From: Desulfobacterales bacterium | GTDB lineage: Bacteria; Desulfobacterota; Desulfobacteria; Desulfobacterales; UBA5852 | Direction of reading: 5' to 3' | DNA length: 6,430 nucleotides | NCBI GenBank assembly: GCA_016735415.1 | Contig: JAERRP010000580.1 | Location: forward strand, 1 to 6,430 | In this document: in pieces, positions 1-5,178 of the stretch | Layout: each line of letters begins with the position of its first letter | Position numbering within the stretch: the first letter of the stretch is position 1 | The notes under the pieces: model-generated | What the model was told of the DNA's origin: nothing | What the model saw: only the letters and a program-made list of their open reading frames with translations | Database searches by the model: none | Program-made: the position numbers and the translations under genes

Positions 1-15
1 GGCGGCTGCGCCGCC
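1..15. repeat. GC-rich perfect hairpin at window edge
   Basis: GGCGGC-TGC-GCCGCC is a perfect 6-bp stem with a 3-base loop. It could be the end of a terminator or a REP-like palindrome belonging to whatever lies to the left. No T-tract follows it, so a terminator call is not supported. The upstream context is cut off by the window edge. Confidence 0.4.
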
Positions 16-35
16 GTGAATCGCGGTGCTGACTG

Positions 36-67
36 GAGGAGCCTGGGGGACGAGGAGCCTGGGGGAC
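36..67. repeat. Perfect 16-bp tandem duplication
   Basis: The unit GAGGAGCCTGGGGGAC occurs twice with no gap or mismatch (36-51 and 52-67). The end of the second copy (GGGGAC) is also the outer end of the left arm of the inverted-repeat element that starts at 62. The duplication may therefore mark a boundary or slippage event at that element's edge. No coding function is seen. Confidence 0.85.
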
Positions 68-164
68 GTCCATTAGTTCATAAGTTCAATGCCATTGTAA
101 CAATTAATCTTCTTTCAGTAGGCAGCTACAATCTTCATCAACTTATAAACTTATGGACGTCCCC
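62..164. repeat. 103-bp element with 25-bp imperfect terminal inverted repeats
   Basis: The left arm (62-86) and the reverse complement of the right arm (140-164) agree at 23 of 25 positions. Both begin GGGGACGTCCAT and contain the palindrome GGACGTCC (64-71 and 155-162). The interior is AT-rich, has no open reading frame of note, and carries small palindromes such as ATTGT-A-ACAAT. Similar GGGGACGTCC-ended short repeats are, as I recall, common near REP-associated or IS200-like transposases, so a MITE- or REP-type element is the best guess. No transposase is present here. It could also fold as a long transcript hairpin upstream of hipBA. Confidence 0.6.
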
Positions 165-180
165 ACATCCAAATTTTATC

Positions 181-209
181 TTGACAAGCTGATGAAAATT
201 CATTATCTC
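181..209 (+). promoter_or_regulatory. Probable hipBA promoter
   Basis: A perfect -35 box TTGACA (181-186) is followed after 17 bases by TATCTC (204-209), a weak -10 match with only the first three bases in agreement. CATTAT (201-206) is an alternative -10 at shorter spacing. The predicted start near 216 falls inside the left half of the inverted repeat at 210-258. This is the arrangement expected of an autorepressed toxin-antitoxin operon. The -10 assignment is uncertain. Confidence 0.5.
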
Positions 210-258
210 TGGTTCACAGAAAGATCATCAAGCTATCTTATGGTCTATATGTGAACCA
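210..258. promoter_or_regulatory. Candidate HipB operator: 9-bp perfect inverted repeat
   Basis: TGGTTCACA (210-218) and TGTGAACCA (250-258) are exact reverse complements, with centres 40 bp apart, close to four helical turns, so both halves lie on the same DNA face. They flank the region between the probable transcription start and the hipB start codon. HipB-type antitoxins are known to bind paired inverted sites upstream of their own gene and repress with HipA as co-repressor. Assignment to this HipB is inference from position. The arms could also pair in the leader transcript. Confidence 0.55.
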
Positions 259-266
259 AAAGAAAA

Positions 267-608
267 ATGATGCCAAAGTCCATCACACGCACCTACTCAC
301 GCTATAACCGCGATGCGGCTGCCTTACTCGGAGCGTTGATCCGCGAAGCGCGTAATGAGCGTAAGCTCACTGTTCAGGAATTGGCCGATCGCGCTGGTAT
401 TTCTAGAGGACTGCTGCAACGCATCGAAAAAGGCAACCTCAAATGTGAAATCGGAGCCGTGTTCGAAGTGGCAACCATTGTTGGTGTCAAGCTGTTTGAT
501 ACCGATGAAAGCGCGCTGACGAAATACCTGCGTCAAACCAAGGAAAAGCTGGCGCTCCTGCCAAAATCTGTTCGCAAGAAATCCAAAGCGGTGCGCGATG
601 ACTTCTAA
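267..608 (+). CDS. hipB: HipB-like antitoxin, XRE-family HTH regulator
   Basis: A 113-residue DNA-binding protein predicted to neutralise the HipA kinase encoded directly downstream and to repress the operon. The Cro/C1-type helix-turn-helix covers roughly residues 20-77. The core LTVQELADRAGISRGLLQRIEKG (34-56) fits the recognition-helix pattern well. The C-terminal tail (about 90-113) is basic and rich in Lys/Arg, ending VRDDF. Two ATG codons stand in tandem at 267 and 270 and the preceding A-rich stretch gives no good Shine-Dalgarno site, so the exact start is uncertain by one codon. The stop overlaps hipA by 11 bases, which implies translational coupling. Regulation is probably by the inverted repeat at 210-258. 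The gene could be named only as an XRE regulator on sequence alone; the hipA neighbour makes the antitoxin role likely. Confidence 0.88.
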   Translation: MMPKSITRTYSRYNRDAAALLGALIREARNERKLTVQELADRAGISRGLLQRIEKGNLKCEIGAVFEVATIVGVKLFDTDESALTKYLRQTKEKLALLPKSVRKKSKAVRDDF

Positions 609-1857
609 GACAGAGAAAGAAGCCTTTGTCTGGATATGGCTGCCGGGCGAAACCGAGCCTGTCGTAGCCGGACGGCTTGAAGCTGATAACGGCAATATTC
701 TGTTCAACTATGGTAAAAGTTACCTGGATCGTATCGGTGACAACAAACCTGCGATTTCAATTTACGAACCCGAATTGCCGCTAAAGGCCGGGGTGCTTCC
801 CTTGCCCGAGGGCTTGATCATGCCCGGCTGTATCAGGGATGCTGCGCCTGATGCGTGGGGCCGGCGTGTGATTATCAACAAAAAGTTAGGGCTTAAAGGC
901 GCCGACACTGATACTGCCGAGTTAGATGAACTGATCTACCTGCTGGAGTCTGGTTCGGACCGGATCGGTGCGCTTGATTTTCAGCGCTCCCCTACAGAAT
1001 ATGTGCCGCGTACCGCAAATAATGTCAGTATGGAAGAATTGATTGCATCTGCAGAACGGGTCGAAAAAGGCGTGCCCCTTACACCGGAGCTGGATCAGGC
1101 GTTGTTCCATGGCAGCTCTATTGGCGGCGCTCGTCCTAAAGCCTTAATTCAAGACCAAGGCAAAAAATACGTGGCCAAGTTTTCATCAAGCACCGATCTG
1201 TACAGCGTCGTTAAAGCTGAATTCATCGCCATGCGGCTGGCTGAATTGGCCGGGTTGAATGCTGCGCCGGTAAAATTGGCCAAAGCGGCTAACAAAGACG
1301 TACTATTGATTGAGCGCTTTGACCGTGTGCCAAAAGGTGACAAGTGGGCACGAAAGGCCATGGTCTCAGCTCTAACTCTATTTCGCTTAGATGAGATGAT
1401 GGCGCGGTACGCCAGCTATGAAACGTTATCCGAAATTATCCGCCACCGTTTTACCGATCCGAAGCAAACGCTGAAAGAGCTATTCTCTCGGCTCGTTTTC
1501 AATATTCTGTGTGGCAATACCGACGATCATGCGCGGAATCATGCGGCGTTTTGGGACGGTAAAGCTTTGACCCTGACACCTGCTTATGACATTTGTCCGC
1601 AAGGCCGCACAGGCAATGAGGCTTCACAGGCCATGCGCATATCCGGCGACAATAATCTGAGCCAACTCAAAACATGCCTCGAGACCGCGCACAACTTCCT
1701 TCTTTCTGAGGAAGAAGCCCGCGAAACATTCGGTAACCTGACTGCCGCAATCGAACAGCATTGGGAAGCCGTCTGTGAAGAAACTGAGCTGAATGAAGTG
1801 GATAAGAAACTTCTTTGGAGACGGCAGTTTCTAAACCCCTATTCAGTTGAGCAATAG
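598..1857 (+). CDS. hipA: HipA-family serine/threonine kinase toxin
   Basis: A 419-residue cytoplasmic kinase of the HipA family, close to the usual full length of about 440. The N-terminal subdomain (about 8-110) is present, with RDAAPDAWGRR at 80-90, a typical HipA signature. The kinase part starts near 168 with the glycine-rich loop GSSIGGARPK (172-181), which contains the serines that are autophosphorylated in relatives. KYVAKF (190-195) carries the likely ATP-binding lysine. GNTDDHARNHA (306-316) is the catalytic loop with Asp309, and PAYDICP (328-334) holds the metal-binding Asp331. All key residues are intact, so it should be active. E. coli HipA phosphorylates glutamyl-tRNA synthetase; other family members hit other aminoacyl-tRNA synthetases, and the target here cannot be read from sequence. 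The full N-terminal domain argues for two-part HipBA rather than three-part HipBST. It begins inside the end of hipB and has moderate GC compared with the genes to its right, suggesting a transferred module. Confidence 0.95.
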   Translation: MTSKTEKEAFVWIWLPGETEPVVAGRLEADNGNILFNYGKSYLDRIGDNKPAISIYEPELPLKAGVLPLPEGLIMPGCIRDAAPDAWGRRVIINKKLGLKGADTDTAELDELIYLLESGSDRIGALDFQRSPTEYVPRTANNVSMEELIASAERVEKGVPLTPELDQALFHGSSIGGARPKALIQDQGKKYVAKFSSSTDLYSVVKAEFIAMRLAELAGLNAAPVKLAKAANKDVLLIERFDRVPKGDKWARKAMVSALTLFRLDEMMARYASYETLSEIIRHRFTDPKQTLKELFSRLVFNILCGNTDDHARNHAAFWDGKALTLTPAYDICPQGRTGNEASQAMRISGDNNLSQLKTCLETAHNFLLSEEEARETFGNLTAAIEQHWEAVCEETELNEVDKKLLWRRQFLNPYSVEQ

Positions 1858-1943
1858 GTATTACTTTTGAAAAGCAACGGGGTCTTGATTCTTGACAGAA
1901 CTGAGTTACATACGAAGTAGCGGTTTTGCCGAACCATAAAATG

Positions 1944-1977
1944 CACAGGACGCAAAACAACATGCGCCTGTGATTTT
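1944..1977 (+). terminator. Terminator-like hairpin after hipA
   Basis: CACAGG-A-CGC (1944-1953) pairs with GCGCCTGTG (1964-1972): nine base pairs with one bulged A and a 10-base loop. ATTTT follows (1973-1977). The T-tract is short, so termination may be weak. On the other strand an ATTTTATG run follows the stem, so it could work in both directions. It sits 87 bases after the hipA stop, a reasonable place to end the hipBA transcript. Confidence 0.4.
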
Positions 1978-1992
1978 CGCGTTGGCCTTCTG

Positions 1993-2035
1993 CCTACCGC
2001 TTCCTTCGGAACTTCGTTTGGTAAGTGTACGTAGG
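1993..2035. other. Small foldable stretch in the hipA-racemase gap
   Basis: CCTAC (1993-1997) can pair with GTAGG (2031-2035), enclosing a TTCC-TTC-GGAA hairpin (2001-2011) and an ACTT/AAGT pairing (2011-2014 with 2023-2026). It lies in the leader of the racemase gene. The stems are short and no known riboswitch or RNA family is recognised. It may be chance. Confidence 0.15.
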
Positions 2036-2099
2036 TGAATACAAGTAATCAGGCCGGTCTTTACCATCATGGTGAGGATCAAGGCCAGTGAGGTTGCAG

Positions 2100-3428
2100 A
2101 TGGATAGAAGACGGTTTCTGAAAATGGGAATTTCAGCTTCGGGCGTCATGGCGGCGTCCGCCTTCTTGCCACTCGCGGCTCTGGCCAAAGGCGGCAACCA
2201 GGATGCGGAAATACAAGACCTGCTGGCAACGGTAGGTTATGAAGGCCACCCTCACTGCCGGGAACACGACTCCTGCGTGGTCATCGATCCGGGCATTTTT
2301 ACCCGCAACATCGCCACGCTCAGAAAGGACATGGGCCCCGACGTGAAGGTGTGCGTGGTCATGAAATCCGACGCCTACGGCCACGGGGTGGAGAACCTCG
2401 TGGCCGAAGCGGTCAAGGCCAGGCCCGAGTACATCGGCCTGGTGGAAAACAGGGAAATACGAAAAGTCATGGAATGGATGGACAAGGCGGGCATGCGCGC
2501 CACCATCATACGCATCGCCCCGGCCACGTTCTACGAGACCGCAGAATCAGTGGTCAAGGGCTGGCCCGTGGAAGAGGTGGTGGGCTCCCTGCCCCAGGCC
2601 AAAATGCTTTCGCGCCTCACGCTTTGGGTTGGAAAAAAACGCGGCAGGCCGTTCTCCATCCCGGTGCATATTAACATCGACACCGGCATGGGTCGCATGG
2701 GCTTCGAGCGTGTGGAAGACATCAAGAAAGCCATGGCCCTGCCCGGCATAAAGGTGCGCGGGATTATGACCCATTTCGCCAATGCCTATGACCCCAAGCG
2801 GGGCGAGGAATTGACCCGGGAACAGATGAAATTATTCGACGCCAAACTCTCCAAACTGGACTTTGATGACGATGTCATCATTCATACGGCCAATTCCGGC
2901 GCTGCCCTCAGATTCCCTTGGACGCGGCGGAGCATGGTCCGTGTGGGGGGAGCCCTGTACGGGGACATCCCCACGGAGATGAATCCCGGAAACCGCTACC
3001 CCAGGGTGGCGCGTTCGTTCCGCTCCAGCGTGGTCTGGATCATGCGCCATGTGCCGCCGGGCACCCCGGTCGGATATGAAAGCGTTTACCATACCCCCAA
3101 GGGCCGCCCCGTCACCCTGGCCACGGTTAAGGTCGGGTACAACAACGGTATGCCGTCCTGGGCCTACCAAAAGGGCACAGAGATGCTCATCCGGGGCAAA
3201 CGCTTCCCCGTGGTGGGCAAGACGTCCATGAACATGGTGGTGGTCGACGTGACCGCCCAGAACCCGAAAGACCCCGTGCGCCTGGGCGACGAGGTGGTCA
3301 TTTTCGGCAGACAGGGCGACCAGACCATCACACTCTACGACCTGGAAAAGACTACGGATGTACCGGACTGTGAGATTTTACTGAACATCGGCAATGATAA
3401 TCCGAGGGTTATAATGATTGGCAAATGA
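2100..3428 (+). CDS. Tat-exported alanine/broad-spectrum amino acid racemase
   Basis: A 442-residue fold-III PLP racemase predicted to interconvert L- and D-amino acids in the periplasm. It opens with a near-perfect twin-arginine motif (DRRRFLK, residues 2-8), a hydrophobic stretch and an ALA cleavage site near 29, so it should be exported folded with PLP bound. KSDAYGHG (89-96) gives the PLP lysine Lys89; DTGMGRMGF is at 194-202 and HTANSG at 262-267. The second catalytic tyrosine is probably Tyr326 in VGYESVY. Cys85, four residues before the PLP lysine, and Cys53 or Cys59 match the disulfide pair I recall in the periplasmic Bsr racemases, as does VVGKTSMN. Unlike Bsr, the DTGMGRMGF block is of ordinary alanine racemase type, and the lysine carbamylated in many alanine racemases is Asn192. 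ATG 2100 is preferred, with GTGAGG six bases upstream; an in-frame GTG at 2088 would add four residues. Substrate range is not settled by sequence. Confidence 0.9.
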   Translation: MDRRRFLKMGISASGVMAASAFLPLAALAKGGNQDAEIQDLLATVGYEGHPHCREHDSCVVIDPGIFTRNIATLRKDMGPDVKVCVVMKSDAYGHGVENLVAEAVKARPEYIGLVENREIRKVMEWMDKAGMRATIIRIAPATFYETAESVVKGWPVEEVVGSLPQAKMLSRLTLWVGKKRGRPFSIPVHINIDTGMGRMGFERVEDIKKAMALPGIKVRGIMTHFANAYDPKRGEELTREQMKLFDAKLSKLDFDDDVIIHTANSGAALRFPWTRRSMVRVGGALYGDIPTEMNPGNRYPRVARSFRSSVVWIMRHVPPGTPVGYESVYHTPKGRPVTLATVKVGYNNGMPSWAYQKGTEMLIRGKRFPVVGKTSMNMVVVDVTAQNPKDPVRLGDEVVIFGRQGDQTITLYDLEKTTDVPDCEILLNIGNDNPRVIMIGK

Positions 3429-3495
3429 AGCGGATGACCCGACTGCTCAAGCCGAAATCCTACAAATCAGTACCTTCATGATCAAACACTAATTC

Positions 3496-3501
3496 AGGAG
3501 G
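3496..3501 (+). promoter_or_regulatory. Strong ribosome binding site for the decarboxylase
   Basis: AGGAGG is a perfect Shine-Dalgarno sequence seven bases before the ATG at 3509. It fixes that start and implies strong translation of a protein whose frame is later interrupted. Confidence 0.85.
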
Positions 3502-3508
3502 ATTTTTT

Positions 3509-4822
3509 ATGCTAGATAGAAGAAATTTCATCAAGTTGACAGCGGCGGGAGCTGTCTACACCACATTGGGCATGCTGACGCCGCAAAGAAAAGCCCATGC
3601 CGCCCCCCCGGACAAGAAGGCCTTTGATCCCAAGTTCATTAAGGGCTGCAAGTTCATCAACATGGAAGGCAGTGAGGCGATAGTTTGCGGTTATCCGGTC
3701 TCCTGGTGGGGCAAGCACTACGGGCTTCCATTGCACATCCACTACGGTCCGCAGATCAAGGCCAACGCCAAGGCCTTCCGGAAGGTGTTCAACGAACGGT
3801 ATCCCAAAGGCGAAATTCGTTTCGCGGCCAAGGCCAATCCCCATCCTGCGGTGTTCAAACTCGTGGTGGACGAAAACGAAGGCATCGACGTGGCCTCCGG
3901 CAACGAGGCCAAGGGCGCGCTTATGGCCGGGGCCGATCCGCGCCATCTGGACATGAACGGCAATGCCAAGACCGACGACTTCATCCGCATGGCCATAGCC
4001 AAGGACATGGTCATCATCTCCGACAGCCTGGAGGAGTTCGCCCTCATCGGACGTCTGGCCAGGGAAGTGAATCGCAAACCCAGGGTCTTGCAGCGTTTGT
4101 CCGGTTTTTCCATGACCAATGTCACCGCCGCAGGCAGCTTCACCTGCGGGGTCTGGACCAAGTTCGGCATGAACATCAAGGACATCGACCACTTCTTCAC
4201 CATGCTGGACAAGTACCCGCATTTGGATTTCCAGGGCTTTCACGTACACATCGGCTCGCCCATCGCCACACTGGACCCCTACCTCACCGTGGCAACCAAA
4301 TTAATTGAATTCTCCCAGGCCATGAAAGAACGGGGCCGCACCTGCAAGATGATCAACCTGGGCGGCGGATATCCTGTCAACTACGTGAACGAGGCCCACT
4401 GGAACGCGATCCTCGGACGGATCCGGCAAGGATACGAGGCCTACAACAAGGGCGACCATTCGAAGCTCTGGGTCTGGGAGAACGGCGCCGGAGGGTTCCA
4501 GGATGGGCTCACCGGCAAGATGGATCTGGACAATTGGACCGGTGAGCGTTTTTATTCCAAGTATCCCAAGGACAAAATGCTGGAGGCGATTCTCAAGAGC
4601 GACCTCGTCGTAGGCGGCAAATCCGTGTCGTTCCTCAGGGCCTTGAAGGAACTGGGCGAGCCTACCCTGGTCATAGAGCCCGGTCGGAGCCTGGTGGAGG
4701 ATTCCGGCGTGACCATCAGCCGGGTGGGACATGTAAAAAAGGTGGGTGGTATCCACGATCTGGTGGCTTGGAAGCCGGAGTGGTCAATTTCGGCGACGCC
4801 ATGGACCATGAAGTGCCCATGA
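3509..4822 (+). CDS. Tat-exported fold-III PLP decarboxylase, main part (frame broken near 4768)
   Basis: This encodes an exported relative of diaminopimelate decarboxylase. The twin-arginine motif LDRRNFIK (2-9) leads a signal peptide ending AHA near residue 31. The alanine-racemase-like barrel follows: FAAKAN (105-110) with PLP lysine Lys108, HVHIGS (245-250), the glycine loop INLGGGYPV (282-290) and the phosphate-binding IEPGRSLV (389-396). Homology is sensible up to about residue 420 (GGIHDLVA), after which this frame gives an unrelated tail to a stop at 4820-4822. The expected rest, with the catalytic cysteine, is in the -1 frame from 4768 to 5124. Restoring one base would give about 538 residues, longer than a typical family member of about 420; part of the excess lies between the glycine loop and EPGR (about 315-380). 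Substrate could be meso-diaminopimelate, ornithine, lysine or their D-forms. As written it lacks its second active-site half and is probably inactive unless the shift is an error or bypassed. The racemase ends 80 bases upstream. Confidence 0.85.
   Translation: MLDRRNFIKLTAAGAVYTTLGMLTPQRKAHAAPPDKKAFDPKFIKGCKFINMEGSEAIVCGYPVSWWGKHYGLPLHIHYGPQIKANAKAFRKVFNERYPKGEIRFAAKANPHPAVFKLVVDENEGIDVASGNEAKGALMAGADPRHLDMNGNAKTDDFIRMAIAKDMVIISDSLEEFALIGRLAREVNRKPRVLQRLSGFSMTNVTAAGSFTCGVWTKFGMNIKDIDHFFTMLDKYPHLDFQGFHVHIGSPIATLDPYLTVATKLIEFSQAMKERGRTCKMINLGGGYPVNYVNEAHWNAILGRIRQGYEAYNKGDHSKLWVWENGAGGFQDGLTGKMDLDNWTGERFYSKYPKDKMLEAILKSDLVVGGKSVSFLRALKELGEPTLVIEPGRSLVEDSGVTISRVGHVKKVGGIHDLVAWKPEWSISATPWTMKCP
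4735..4741 (+). other. dnaX-type slippery heptamer A AAA AAG in frame
   Basis: The decarboxylase codons GTA AAA AAG place A AAA AAG exactly in the phase used for -1 ribosomal frameshifting in E. coli dnaX. A -1 slip enters the frame that runs without stop to 5124. A small hairpin GTGG-TAT-CCAC (4746-4756) starts four bases downstream; no convincing upstream Shine-Dalgarno-like stimulator is seen. The heptamer and its phase are observed; function is not shown. Confidence 0.35.
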
Positions 4823-5124
4823 ACAGGTGGTCCCTGGCCACCGGACTTAAGAAAAAAGACGCCGAGCCCTTCAACGCCTTTCTGGCCGGACATCTGTGCT
4901 TCACCGGTGACATGCCCTCCAAGTACAAGGTGGCGCTGGCCCGCAAGCCCGAGCGAGGGGACGTGCTGCTGACCCACGACACCGGGGCCTACGACCCGCA
5001 GTTCTATACGGCCAATACCAACGCTTTTCCGCGCCCGGCGCGGGTTCTGGTTCTTGAGGACGGCTCCGTGGAATTCATCAAGACCCGGGACACTATTGAG
5101 GAGATTTATTCGCTAAAGGGCTAG
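4768..5124 (+). CDS. C-terminal part of the frameshifted PLP decarboxylase
   Basis: This is the C-terminal beta-barrel of the decarboxylase, displaced to the -1 frame. Joined at 4768 it reads HDLVA-LEAGVVNFGDAM without a break. It carries LCFTGD (residues 45-50 from the TTG), where the cysteine corresponds to the catalytic cysteine supplied across the dimer in this family, and DTGAYDPQF (72-80), matching the conserved GAY region that contacts PLP or substrate. The end, PRPARVLVLEDGSVEFIKTRDT, is typical of the family C-terminus. No ribosome binding site precedes TTG 4768 or the internal ATG 4801, so independent translation is unlikely. Its good conservation suggests a recent frameshift, a sequence error or some read-through. 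It should be treated as part of the gene starting at 3509. Confidence 0.8.
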   Translation: MEAGVVNFGDAMDHEVPMNRWSLATGLKKKDAEPFNAFLAGHLCFTGDMPSKYKVALARKPERGDVLLTHDTGAYDPQFYTANTNAFPRPARVLVLEDGSVEFIKTRDTIEEIYSLKG

Positions 5125-5178
5125 AAGCCATCTAAAAACAGTTCGGACTGAAATAACAAAGAACGGAGAATATGGAAA

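Noticed and set aside
598..1857. HipT of a three-gene HipBST system
   Set aside because: The N-terminal subdomain is fused to the kinase, and no separate HipS gene lies between hipB and hipA.
1892..1920. TTGACA at 1892-1897 as a promoter for the racemase
   Set aside because: No acceptable -10 box occurs at 16-18 bases downstream; TAAAAT at 1937-1942 is too far and lacks its own -35.
2063..2073. ACCAT-C-ATGGT palindrome before the racemase as an operator
   Set aside because: Five-base arms are too short to support a specific call, and no second copy was found.
3512..4249. Long reverse-strand open frame (245 codons) opposite the decarboxylase
   Set aside because: It is the shadow of a high-GC gene; its translation resembles no family, and the forward strand has clear motifs throughout.
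5139..5150. CAGT-TCGG-ACTG hairpin between decarboxylase and chitinase as a terminator
   Set aside because: Only four base pairs and no T-run; more likely chance within an operon gap.
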